Under the pieces are notes generated by a model. It saw only the letters and a list, made by a program, of their open reading frames with translations. It was not told where the DNA came from and made no database searches. The position numbers and the translations under genes are program-made. Shown one piece after another: positions 1 through 8,117 of a stretch of 64,000 nucleotides of DNA. The stretch spans positions 1-64,000 of the forward strand of contig DBNK01000036.1 of NCBI GenBank assembly GCA_002298335.1, read 5' to 3'. Each line of letters opens with the position of its first letter. Position 1 is the stretch's first letter. Source of the DNA: Thalassolituus sp. UBA674. GTDB taxonomy: Bacteria; Pseudomonadota; Gammaproteobacteria; Pseudomonadales; Oceanobacteraceae.

Positions 1-27
1 CGGGTTCGAGTCCCGTCCGGTCCGCCA
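1..27 (+). tRNA. tRNA-Asp, 3' end only (partial)
   Basis: The window opens inside a tRNA: the T-arm core GGTTCGAGTCCC is followed by the 3' acceptor strand and an encoded CCA end. The tail closely resembles the 3' end of bacterial tRNA-Asp, and ppiD is preceded by a tRNA-Asp in Pseudomonas as I recall, so Asp is the likely identity. The anticodon lies outside the window, so the assignment rests on the tail and on context. Confidence 0.75.
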
Positions 28-34
28 GAACACA

Positions 35-60
35 AGCGCATCCGGGATGCGCTTTTTTTA
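35..60 (+). terminator. Rho-independent terminator of the tRNA transcript
   Basis: An 8-bp perfect stem (AGCGCATC / GATGCGCT) with a three-base loop is followed by a run of T. It sits directly after the tRNA and ends about 30 bases before the ppiD start, so ppiD needs its own promoter or read-through. Confidence 0.85.
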
Positions 61-91
61 TTGCTGATTGTCGGAAGCAACGGGAGACAAC

Positions 92-1924
92 ATGTTACAG
101 ACCATGCGTAATAATGCGCAGGGGACGATCGCTAAGGTCATCGTTTTTTTCATTATTGTGGTGTTCGCGCTCTGGGGCGTTGAAAGCATTGTCTCCATCG
201 GTGGTGGTGAAAAACCGATAGCCAAGGTTGGCGATTTCGAAATCTACAAAGCGGAGCTTGATCAGCGGGTTGCCGCTCAGAAATCCGAACTGCGTCGTCA
301 GTTCGGTGAGAACTTCGATGAAAGCCTCTTTAATGAATCCTTTCTGCGCCAGTCTGCGCTGGAACAGCTGATCAACGAGAAGGTCGCTCAGAATCAGGCC
401 CGCAATGCTGGTCTGTACGCCTCACCGGCGATGATCGACCGTATCATCACAACCACACCTGCGTTCCAGTCAAACGGTCAGTTTGATGCGGATCAGTTCC
501 GTACGCTTCTGCGTATGAACAACCTCAGCGTGCCGGAATACCGTACTGTCCTGGCTGACAGCATCATGCAGAATCAGTTGCAGGCGGCGTACTCCCTGAC
601 GGGCTTTGAGACACCGTTTGATCTGAGCTATCAGCAGGCACTGAACGCCGAAGAGCGCACCTATTCGTACGTTACTGCGTCTGCCAGTGATTACGAAGCC
701 AGCGTCACAGTGTCTGATGAAGCCATCGCTAAGGCTTATCAGACTGACATTCTGCGTTATCAGGAGCCTGAGCAGGCACGTATCCGTTACCTGCTGCTGA
801 GTCATGATACCTTTACTGCCAGCCAGGATGTGACGGAAGAAGAAGTTCAGCTGGCCTATCAGGATATGACGGCAGAAGCGGAACAGAACGAATCCCGTGA
901 AGCCAGCCACATCCTGTTTGAAGTCGGTGGTGAGCACAGCGAAGATGAAGCGCTGGCATTGGCTGAAGAAGCCCGTGCCCGTATCGAAAATGGTGAGTCC
1001 TTCGCCGATGTTGCGCGCGATGTGTCCGAAGACAGTGGCTCTGCGATGGATGGTGGATCTCTGGGTGTGACCCAGATGGGTGGCTTTGACCCAGCCTTTG
1101 ATGATGCTCTGTTTGCGCTTGAAGAGGGCGAGGTCAGTGAGCCGGTGGTATCCGAGTTTGGTGTACATCTGATCCGTGCTGACCGTATTCTGGCTTCTGA
1201 CGTGCCTTCTCTGGATGAGGTCCGGGACGAACTGGTCCAGTCGATTAAGGAAGACAAGGCCGGATATCAATACGCTGAAATGGCTCAGGAACTGGCGAAT
1301 CTGGCTTTCTCTGCAACCAGCCTGGATGAGGTTGCTCAGGCAGTGAACCTGCCAGTGCAGGAAAGCTCGGCCTTCACAGCTGCAGAAGGTGAAGGTATTG
1401 CGGCAGACAGCAATATCCGTCGCAGAGCGTTTGAAGACGATATGAAACTGGATCACAAGATCAGCGATCTGGTTGAAACCGAAGACGGTGCTGTCGTTTT
1501 TGTAGTGTCTGAATTCAACGAAGCCCATGCCAAACCATTGGCAGACGTGAGTGATCAGATCCGTGCCCGTTTGCAGAAAGAGCAGGCACTGCTGGCGACC
1601 CGCGATGCAATGAATGCCCTGATCGCCGGAACAGCAGATGCTGACTGGTCGCAGATCACCAGTGTGCGTGATAACACCGGAATAGATGTTCCATTACCGG
1701 TGCAGCGCAAAGCTTTCCAGCTGCCAGCGGGTGAAAGCGCGGTGGTTGAGATTCCTTCCGGTTATGCAGCCGTGAAGGTTGATGCGGTTGAGCGTAAATC
1801 CTGGACGGAAATGACTCCGGACCCGGCGCTGGCGGATGCCGTCCGTGGTCAGACCATGCGTGCGGATTTCCAGAGCTACCAGTCCTGGGCAAAGGCCAAT
1901 ACCGAGATTGAGCAGAGCAAATAA
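92..1924 (+). CDS. ppiD: PpiD-like periplasmic peptidyl-prolyl isomerase/chaperone
   Basis: Inner-membrane-anchored periplasmic folding factor that binds newly exported proteins near the Sec translocon. The ATG at 92 is preferred over an upstream TTG because GGGAG lies just before it; this gives 610 residues, close to the E. coli protein (623). One N-terminal membrane segment (about residues 13-31) is followed by a SurA-like N-domain, a central parvulin (PPIC) domain at about residues 266-364, recognised by the ASHILFE and FGVHLI motifs, and a C-terminal chaperone domain. PpiD proteins usually have weak or no isomerase activity, so the chaperone role is the safer call. It is followed by fabI on the opposite strand, with a shared terminator. 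Confidence 0.93.
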   Translation: MLQTMRNNAQGTIAKVIVFFIIVVFALWGVESIVSIGGGEKPIAKVGDFEIYKAELDQRVAAQKSELRRQFGENFDESLFNESFLRQSALEQLINEKVAQNQARNAGLYASPAMIDRIITTTPAFQSNGQFDADQFRTLLRMNNLSVPEYRTVLADSIMQNQLQAAYSLTGFETPFDLSYQQALNAEERTYSYVTASASDYEASVTVSDEAIAKAYQTDILRYQEPEQARIRYLLLSHDTFTASQDVTEEEVQLAYQDMTAEAEQNESREASHILFEVGGEHSEDEALALAEEARARIENGESFADVARDVSEDSGSAMDGGSLGVTQMGGFDPAFDDALFALEEGEVSEPVVSEFGVHLIRADRILASDVPSLDEVRDELVQSIKEDKAGYQYAEMAQELANLAFSATSLDEVAQAVNLPVQESSAFTAAEGEGIAADSNIRRRAFEDDMKLDHKISDLVETEDGAVVFVVSEFNEAHAKPLADVSDQIRARLQKEQALLATRDAMNALIAGTADADWSQITSVRDNTGIDVPLPVQRKAFQLPAGESAVVEIPSGYAAVKVDAVERKSWTEMTPDPALADAVRGQTMRADFQSYQSWAKANTEIEQSK

Positions 1925-1942
1925 GCCTGCCTGATACGCATA

Positions 1943-1971
1943 AAAAAACGGGGCAAAGCCCCGTTTTTTTA
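1943..1971. terminator. Bidirectional terminator between ppiD and fabI
   Basis: A GC-rich hairpin (ACGGGG / CCCCGT, short CAAAG-type loop) has an A-run on its left and a T-run on its right, so it can end transcripts arriving from both convergent genes. Confidence 0.9.
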
Positions 1972-1988
1972 TGTCTGCAGCATAGGAG

Positions 1989-2783
1989 TCAGTCGACCAT
2001 TTCCTCTGCACTCATCGCACAGGTGTTGAAACCACCGTCGACGTAAATGGTTTGTGCCGTGATACCGGAGGCCATGTCAGAACACAGGAATACGGCTGTC
2101 TGACCTACTTCAGCGGCAGTGATGTTGCGCTTCAGTGCCGCACGGTCCGCATTTTTCTTCAGCATCTTGCGGAAGCTTTTGATACCGGAGGCCGCCAGCG
2201 TACGGATTGGACCCGCAGAGATGGCATTGGCACGGATACCTTCAGGACCAACAGACCCGGAGATGTAGCGTACCGAAGCTTCCAGCGAGGCTTTGGCCAG
2301 GCCCATGACGTTGTAGTTCGGCAGGGTCTGCTGTGACCCATGATAAGTGAGGGTCAGCATGGAGCCATTACGCCCTTGCATCATAGGGCGTGCTTCTTTA
2401 GCCAGTGCCACAAAGCTGTAGGCACTGATGTCGTGAGCGATGCGGAAACCTTCGCGGCTGGTGACCGACAGATAGTCTCCGTCGAGTTCTTCTGCCGGAG
2501 CAAAGCCAACGGAGTGGATCAGAATATCCAGGCCGTCCCAGCGTTCTTTCAGGGTGCTGAACACCGCAGCAATATCCTCATCAGAGGCCACATCACAGGG
2601 CAGACAGATATCCGATCCCCACTGTGCTGCCATGTCGGTGACGCGGTCCTTCAATTTGTCACCCTGGTAGGTAAACGCCAGCTCAGCACCTTCTTTGTGG
2701 AAGGCATCCGCAATGGCCCAGGCAATGGAATGTTTGCTGGCGACACCAACGATCAGTGCTTTCTTACCACTCAGTAATCCCAC
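1989..2783 (-). CDS. fabI: Enoyl-[acyl-carrier-protein] reductase (NADH) FabI
   Basis: Catalyses the last reduction of the type II fatty acid elongation cycle and is the classical triclosan target. The start is placed at GTG 2783 because AAGGAGA lies 7 bases upstream and the resulting protein (264 residues) aligns with E. coli FabI (262); the longer ATG-initiated reading adds 13 unrelated residues. Visible are the nucleotide-binding motif GVASKHSIAW, the active-site Tyr147, Tyr157 and Lys164 (Y-x6-K spacing) and Gly93, the residue changed in classical triclosan-resistant mutants, which is wild type here. It stands alone, convergent with ppiD, as in Pseudomonas. Confidence 0.96.
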   Translation of the reverse strand: MGLLSGKKALIVGVASKHSIAWAIADAFHKEGAELAFTYQGDKLKDRVTDMAAQWGSDICLPCDVASDEDIAAVFSTLKERWDGLDILIHSVGFAPAEELDGDYLSVTSREGFRIAHDISAYSFVALAKEARPMMQGRNGSMLTLTYHGSQQTLPNYNVMGLAKASLEASVRYISGSVGPEGIRANAISAGPIRTLAASGIKSFRKMLKKNADRAALKRNITAAEVGQTAVFLCSDMASGITAQTIYVDGGFNTCAMSAEEMVD

Positions 2784-2847
2784 CTGTTTCTCCTTAGGTT
2801 GAGTTATTTCCGGGGGTATCATATAGCAATCAGGGGTGGATATCTGT

Positions 2848-2890
2848 GTAAAAACAGCGGTCGGTTTACGCCTGATTCATCAGGCCGAAC
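2848..2890 (-). terminator. Possible terminator after mltD
   Basis: A 6-bp perfect stem (GCCTGA / TCAGGC, loop TTCA) at 2870-2885 lies just beyond the mltD stop codon. Read on the minus strand it is followed, after about 18 bases, by a run of five T. The T-run is distant, so this is only a weak terminator candidate; the region also has to hold the fabI promoter. Confidence 0.35.
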
Positions 2891-2906
2891 CTTTCGGCAA
2901 CACCTT

Positions 2907-4307
2907 TCAGGCCGAACCCGAGCTGCTCCAGATAATCAAAGTCTGACCAGGGCGCAGATACTGTCCTGAGCGAAGCTTGTTCCAGCGCTGGAGCTCATCC
3001 ACTTTCACGCGGAACTGACGGGCAATCTGCCACAGGCTGTCACCGCTGCGGACCTTGTAATGAATCTTGCGTTGGGACTCCTGCCGCAGCTGAGTCTGTA
3101 TCAGGCTGGCGTGTTTCTGCAGGTAGCTGTCTGTGTTCTGTGCAGCCAGTGGTATGAGCAGCTCTTTGCCAGCGTAGATGCGGTTTCCGGACAGATTGTT
3201 GACGGTACGGATGACATCAGCGGTGGTATCAAACTTGCGCGCAATACTGATCAGGGAGTCACCGCTACTGATACGGTAACGTTTCCAGGTGATGCGCTCA
3301 GACGGCGGCAGGGTGCTGAGACCGCGACGCAGTTGTTCTGCATGGCTGAGAGGAATCAGGATATCGCTGGACTGATCAGGATGGGTACTCCAGCGGTTGT
3401 ATTCCGGATTGAGCTGGTAGACATCCTCGAGAGAGAGCCCGGCCAGATCGGCAACCCGGGTGAGATCGATCTGCCCACCGGTTTCGATGGCAGTAAAGAA
3501 GGGTTTGTTGACCACGGGCGGCAGTGCCAGATTGAACGCTGCAGGATTGCTGATCAGTTGTGCCAGAGCGATCAGGCGTGGCACATATACGCTGGTTTCT
3601 GCCGGCAGATCCAGCGACCAGAAGTCGGTAGGCAGACCTTTACGCTGATTTTTCCGGATTGCACGGCGGACGGTACCTGCGCCTGAATTATAACTGGCCA
3701 GAGCCAGAAGCCAGTCTCCGTCAAACTGGTCACGCAATTTCTCAAGGTAGTTGAGTGCCGCTTCCGTCGATGCGCGGATGTCGCGACGTCCATCGACCCA
3801 CCAATCCTGATTCAGGCCGTATGCCAGGCCCGTTGACGGAATGAACTGCCAGATACCTGCAGCCTGTCCGTAGCTGTAGGCAAAAGGGTCCAGTGAACTT
3901 TCAACAATCGGTAGCAGGGCGAGCTCGCCGGGCATACCACGCTCTTCTGTCCTGGATACGATGTAATAAAGATACTTCTGGGCCCGGTCAGCAACAGTGT
4001 CTATATGGCGGGGGCGCTCAGTGAACCAGCTGATCTGTTCGGCAATGCGGTCATTGCTGATCGCTTCAGAGATGCTGTACTGATCAACGATGCGGTCCCA
4101 GAGGACTTCAGGTTCAGCGGCGGGACTTGCGATGGCGGGTTGATGTGCAGAAACTGTCAGTGGAGACTTGTCGGCCGGGGTGTCCGGTCCGGGAGCTTGC
4201 GGGGGTGTTGACTGTGAAGCGGTATTGGCCGGATGGGTGTCCGGTGATGGTGCCACAGCACAACCAGTCAGGATCCCGAAAAGCAGTAATATGGTTAATA
4301 ATTTCAT
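2907..4307 (-). CDS. mltD: Membrane-bound lytic murein transglycosylase D (lipoprotein)
   Basis: Cleaves the glycan strand of peptidoglycan between MurNAc and GlcNAc, acting at the inner face of the outer membrane. A lipoprotein signal ends in LTGC (Cys16). A Pro/Ala-rich linker leads to the SLT family 1 catalytic domain, with probable catalytic Glu136 in IVESS and the following GIWQFIP motif. Two LysM peptidoglycan-binding repeats occupy about residues 341-386 and 417-460. The length (466) suits the MltD family (E. coli 452). The gene is divergent from the methyltransferase at 4381, and the 73-base gap must hold both promoters. Confidence 0.93.
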   Translation of the reverse strand: MKLLTILLLFGILTGCAVAPSPDTHPANTASQSTPPQAPGPDTPADKSPLTVSAHQPAIASPAAEPEVLWDRIVDQYSISEAISNDRIAEQISWFTERPRHIDTVADRAQKYLYYIVSRTEERGMPGELALLPIVESSLDPFAYSYGQAAGIWQFIPSTGLAYGLNQDWWVDGRRDIRASTEAALNYLEKLRDQFDGDWLLALASYNSGAGTVRRAIRKNQRKGLPTDFWSLDLPAETSVYVPRLIALAQLISNPAAFNLALPPVVNKPFFTAIETGGQIDLTRVADLAGLSLEDVYQLNPEYNRWSTHPDQSSDILIPLSHAEQLRRGLSTLPPSERITWKRYRISSGDSLISIARKFDTTADVIRTVNNLSGNRIYAGKELLIPLAAQNTDSYLQKHASLIQTQLRQESQRKIHYKVRSGDSLWQIARQFRVKVDELQRWNKLRSGQYLRPGQTLIIWSSSGSA

Positions 4308-4380
4308 GGGCTTACGATACTATGACGGTGATGGTTGAGTCCAGCCTGCCGGTCAGCCTGAGACAGGAGATCCAGATCCG

Positions 4381-5178
4381 ATGAAACACCCGCACCGCCT
4401 GAAGGTGGACACCCAGAGTAACTGGCTGCGACGCGCCGATACTCAGCGCCTGCTGGCATTGGAAGGTAACTGGCTGGGAGACTGGATGTGCCAGCTCTAT
4501 GGCCGCCATGTGCTCTACTGCGGAATCGATCAGAACCCTAAGTTCCTGCTGCGCAGCCCGGGTCAGCATTGTTTCCGTCTGGGGATGCCATGGCAGCAGG
4601 GACTGGTCGATGTTCAGGCGCAGGTGGAGGATGATTCCTGGCCACTGGCGGAGGACAGTCTGGATGTGGTGGTTCTGCAGCACTGCCTGGACATGACCAT
4701 CCGGCCTCACCAGATGATCCGCGAAGCGACCCGCAGCCTGGTGCCGGGAGGCTATCTGATTGTTGCCGGGTTCAACCCCTACTCATGGTGGGGTGGCCTG
4801 CGTGCTGTACGGACGTTATCGTCTACCCGCTTACCCTGGATCTCTAACCCGGTATCTCCAGGGCGCCTGACTGACTGGCTGACACTGCTCGACTTCCGGC
4901 TGGAGAGTCTGACCTCTGCCGCACATCTGTGGCCGTTGCAGATCGGCTCAGAGAAGGCATCGCGCCGGGTAGACCGGGTTATGGCGGGCAGCTGGCTGCC
5001 AGGAAATATCTACATTCTGGTAGCGCGTAAAACGGTTGCTGGTATGACGACCATCCGGCCGAAACTGAAAAAAGCAGCTGAACCACGTCTGGGTTTTGCC
5101 GTACCGGCTGCCCGTGTAGCTGAACATGATGAGCCGGGGCAGATCCCTCCCGGACTGAAGGAGAACCTGTGCCGGTAA
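4381..5178 (+). CDS. Class I SAM-dependent methyltransferase, substrate unknown
   Basis: A 265-residue protein with a methyltransferase type 11 pattern: a divergent glycine-poor N-terminal SAM-binding region, an acidic stretch followed by the LDVVVLQHCLD strand/helix that corresponds to motif II-III, and VPGGYLIVAGFNPYS as the post-motif typical of the family. The usual GxGxG motif I is not evident. The gene overlaps rnhA by 10 bases and the same arrangement (methyltransferase-rnhA-dnaQ) occurs in pseudomonads as I recall, which suggests a conserved but uncharacterised housekeeping role. The substrate cannot be told from the sequence. Confidence 0.8.
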   Translation: MKHPHRLKVDTQSNWLRRADTQRLLALEGNWLGDWMCQLYGRHVLYCGIDQNPKFLLRSPGQHCFRLGMPWQQGLVDVQAQVEDDSWPLAEDSLDVVVLQHCLDMTIRPHQMIREATRSLVPGGYLIVAGFNPYSWWGGLRAVRTLSSTRLPWISNPVSPGRLTDWLTLLDFRLESLTSAAHLWPLQIGSEKASRRVDRVMAGSWLPGNIYILVARKTVAGMTTIRPKLKKAAEPRLGFAVPAARVAEHDEPGQIPPGLKENLCR

Positions 5179-5609
5179 AAGTAGAAATGTATACCGACGG
5201 TGCCTGCAAAGGTAACCCGGGCCCTGGTGGCTGGGGCGTCTGGCTGCGTTACGGTAAGCACGAGAAAGAGCTTTTTGGTGGTGAGGCTGAGACCACCAAT
5301 AACCGTATGGAACTGATGGCTGCCATTGAGGGGCTGAAGGCCCTGAGTCGTCCTTGTGATGTGGTGCTGACCACAGACTCTCAATACGTGAAGCAGGGTA
5401 TTAACCAGTGGCTTTCAGGCTGGAAGCGCAATGGCTGGAAAACCGCTGCGAAACAGGAAGTGAAGAACAAAGATCTGTGGCAAGCATTGGATAAAGAATG
5501 TGCCCGCCACAACATTGAATGGCATTGGGTGAAAGGACATGCTGGTCACGAAGGCAATGAAAAGGCCGACGAACTGGCTAACCGGGGTGTGGCAGAGGTG
5601 ATGGCATGA
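5169..5609 (+). CDS. rnhA: Ribonuclease HI
   Basis: Degrades the RNA strand of RNA:DNA hybrids. It starts at GTG 5169, preceded by AAGGAGA and overlapping the end of the methyltransferase gene, so the two are translationally coupled. All catalytic residues are in register with the E. coli enzyme: Asp10 (MYTDGACKGNPG), Glu48 (NRMEL), Asp70 (TTDSQYV), His124 and Asp134 (KADELA). The 146-residue length is slightly shorter than E. coli (155). It overlaps dnaQ by four bases (ATGA), as in many gammaproteobacteria, although there the two genes are often divergent. Confidence 0.97.
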   Translation: MPVKVEMYTDGACKGNPGPGGWGVWLRYGKHEKELFGGEAETTNNRMELMAAIEGLKALSRPCDVVLTTDSQYVKQGINQWLSGWKRNGWKTAAKQEVKNKDLWQALDKECARHNIEWHWVKGHAGHEGNEKADELANRGVAEVMA

Positions 5610-6319
5610 GACAGGTTGTACTGGATACAGAAACCACAGGTATCGGTGATGGTCACCGCATCATTGAAATCGGCTGCGTCGAGGTAATACGGCGCAAGCT
5701 GACCGGCCGTCACTTCCACGTCTATATCAACCCGCAGCGCATGATCGACGAAGAAGCTGCCGCAGTGCACGGCATTACCAATGAGTGGCTGGAAGATCAG
5801 GGGGCGCCTGTGTTCGCACAGGTCGCCCAGCAGTTCCGGGAGTTTATCGACGGTGCCGAACTGGTGATTCATAACGCCGCGTTCGACGTAGGTATGATGG
5901 ATGCCGAGTTTGAACGCCTGAACCTGCCGTTGACCAACACCTTCTGTACCGTGCTGGATACGCTGAGACTCGCCCGTGATATGCACCCGGGAGCGCGCAA
6001 CAGTCTGGATGCCCTGTGTAAGCGTTACGGAATTGATAACAGTCACCGTGAGCTGCACGGCGCTTTGCTGGATGCTGAGATTCTTGCCGACGTCTATCTG
6101 ATCATGACCGGTGGGCAGACAGATCTCATGCTGGCTGACGACGATGGTGAGCAGACGGAAGAAGTTGAGATCGATCTCAGCGGGTTGCAGGTAGACGCTT
6201 CGACGCTGCCTGTGATTCAGGCTGCAGCCGATGAGTTGAGTGCTCACGAAGCTTTCCTCGACCTGCTGGATAAGAAATGCGAAAACGGCGCCTTATGGCG
6301 CCGCTCGGGATCTGGCTGA
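5606..6319 (+). CDS. dnaQ: DNA polymerase III epsilon subunit (3'-5' proofreading exonuclease)
   Basis: Proofreading subunit of the replicative polymerase. The DEDDh exonuclease motifs are clear: Asp7 and Glu9 in LDTETTG, the NAAFDVGMMDAEF motif, and the HGALLDAEILADVY motif with the catalytic His/Asp pair. The C-terminal part after about residue 180 is the region that contacts the alpha subunit. The start codon overlaps the rnhA stop (ATGA). A strong terminator follows. Confidence 0.97.
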   Translation: MRQVVLDTETTGIGDGHRIIEIGCVEVIRRKLTGRHFHVYINPQRMIDEEAAAVHGITNEWLEDQGAPVFAQVAQQFREFIDGAELVIHNAAFDVGMMDAEFERLNLPLTNTFCTVLDTLRLARDMHPGARNSLDALCKRYGIDNSHRELHGALLDAEILADVYLIMTGGQTDLMLADDDGEQTEEVEIDLSGLQVDASTLPVIQAAADELSAHEAFLDLLDKKCENGALWRRSGSG

Positions 6320-6344
6320 ACCACTTGTAAGGGCAGTCCGTTCA

Positions 6345-6373
6345 GAAAGCCGGTCGTATGACCGGCTTTTTTA
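6345..6373. terminator. Terminator after dnaQ
   Basis: A stem AAGCCGGTC / GACCGGCTT with loop GTAT is followed by a T-run and preceded by a short A-run, placed between the convergent dnaQ and nhaB genes; probably used from both sides. Confidence 0.88.
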
Positions 6374-7885
6374 TTACAGCCAGTGAGTTACTGCAAAGTA
6401 GCCCAGCACCGTCATCACGATGGTGTAAGGCAGGGCCATAACCACCATGCGTCCATAGGACAGACGGATCAGTGGAGCAATGGCAGAGGTCAGCAGGAAC
6501 AGGAAAGCGGCCTGGCCGTTAGGCGTTGCTACGGATGGCAGGTTGGTACCGGTATTGATGGCCGTAGCCAGCATATCGAAATGTTCGCGGTCAATATGGC
6601 CATGATCCATAGCGTTCTTCACTTCGGAAATGTAGACGGTCGCAACAAACACGTTATCACTGATCATCGACAGAACGCCGTTGGCGAGGAAGAAAATCCC
6701 TGGCTGATTTTCAACAGATACGTTATCGGTATTCAGAATCCAGTCAATAATCGGGGTGAACAGATGCTGTGAGTGAATCACACCCACGACCGCAAAAAAC
6801 ACCACCAGCAGTGCGGTGAAGGGCAGGGCCTCTTCAAAGGCTTTGCCGATCTGGTGTTCTTCAGTAATACCATTAAAGGCGGTCAGCAGCACGATCACTG
6901 TCAGACCGATCAGGCCGACTTCCGCAAGGTGCAGTGCCAGACCGACGATCAGGAAAACCGCGACAGCGCCCTGTACCCAGAGCTGGGCAAGACGGCTGGA
7001 GGTCATGCCGCTGTTTTCTTTGTCGTTATAGGCTTTGAGAATGGAGCGGACGTCGTCCGGCAGTTCAGCGCCATAACCGAAGACTTTAAACTTCTCCAGC
7101 AGGATGCAGGTCAGCAGACCGGCAAACAGGACCGGCATGGTGACCGGTGCCATCTGCATGAAAAACTCCGCAAATTCCCAGCCGGCGACTTTTGCAATCA
7201 GCAGGTTCTGAGGTTCTCCGACTAAGGTACAGACACCACCCAGAGCGGTACCAACCGCGCCGTGCATCAGCAGGCTGCGCAGGAAGGCCCGGAAGGTTTC
7301 CAGGTCCTCACGGTGATGCGCTTTCAGGTCGTCATCCCTGGTGTGGTCGTGGCCGGTGTTGAACTCTTTATTACTGGCAACGTGGTGATACACACTGTAG
7401 AAGCCCACGGCGACACTGATCAGTACGGCAGTAACCGTCAGGGCATCCAGGAAGGCAGAAAGAAAGGCGGCGACAATGCTGAACATCAGCGACAGCAGAA
7501 TCTTAGAACGTACGCCAAGAAGAATCTTGGTAAATACGAACAGCAGCAGATCCTTCATGAAGTAAATACCGGCCACCATAAAGATCAGCAGCAGGATGAC
7601 CGGGAAATTGGTCAGTGCCTCGTGATAGACCACTTCCGGAGAAACCAGCCCGATCAGAATAGCTTCAATGGCAAGCAGACCACCGGGCTGCAGCGGATAG
7701 CATTTCAACGCCATCGCCAGGGTGAAAATAAATTCCACAATCAGCAACCAGCCGGTCACAACCGGACCTGCGGTATTTACGAGAATAATATTGGCAATCA
7801 GAAAACCGATGATGGTTTGCTTATACCAGAGGGGGGAATGCCCGAGAAAATTCGAAATCAGAGAGCCAGGAATGCTAGCTGACAT
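6374..7885 (-). CDS. nhaB: Na+/H+ antiporter NhaB
   Basis: Inner-membrane sodium/proton antiporter important for salt and pH tolerance. The protein has 503 residues, close to E. coli NhaB (513), with roughly a dozen hydrophobic segments and the characteristic AFLDALTVTAVLI and GTALGGVCTLVGEPQN motifs of the ArsB/NhaD/NhaB superfamily. The AAGGACC sequence upstream of the start is a reasonable ribosome site. Position next to fimL matches the Pseudomonas order as I recall it. A requirement for Na+ homeostasis fits a marine or brackish life style, but that is inference. Confidence 0.95.
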   Translation of the reverse strand: MSASIPGSLISNFLGHSPLWYKQTIIGFLIANIILVNTAGPVVTGWLLIVEFIFTLAMALKCYPLQPGGLLAIEAILIGLVSPEVVYHEALTNFPVILLLIFMVAGIYFMKDLLLFVFTKILLGVRSKILLSLMFSIVAAFLSAFLDALTVTAVLISVAVGFYSVYHHVASNKEFNTGHDHTRDDDLKAHHREDLETFRAFLRSLLMHGAVGTALGGVCTLVGEPQNLLIAKVAGWEFAEFFMQMAPVTMPVLFAGLLTCILLEKFKVFGYGAELPDDVRSILKAYNDKENSGMTSSRLAQLWVQGAVAVFLIVGLALHLAEVGLIGLTVIVLLTAFNGITEEHQIGKAFEEALPFTALLVVFFAVVGVIHSQHLFTPIIDWILNTDNVSVENQPGIFFLANGVLSMISDNVFVATVYISEVKNAMDHGHIDREHFDMLATAINTGTNLPSVATPNGQAAFLFLLTSAIAPLIRLSYGRMVVMALPYTIVMTVLGYFAVTHWL

Positions 7886-8117
7886 AGTAGAGGTCCTTGT
7901 TCAGTCGGGTGCAGCGTGGCAGAACTTTAGTGTGTTTCCATGCAAAAGAAAAGCCATACAAGTGTTAATGAACGGCAGGCGGTCAGACAACCGGATGCAT
8001 TGCTTACCAAGCACTGTGGGAAGTATAGTTGAGTTCGGGGGCAGAACCATTCTGACTGTCCGGCGATCAATAATAAATGCAGATGTCCTGGCATTACTGC
8101 TTATATAAGAAGCCAAA

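Noticed and set aside
470..1528. Long minus-strand open frame opposite ppiD
   Set aside because: It is a codon-bias shadow of ppiD; no ribosome site, and the protein has no family-like features.
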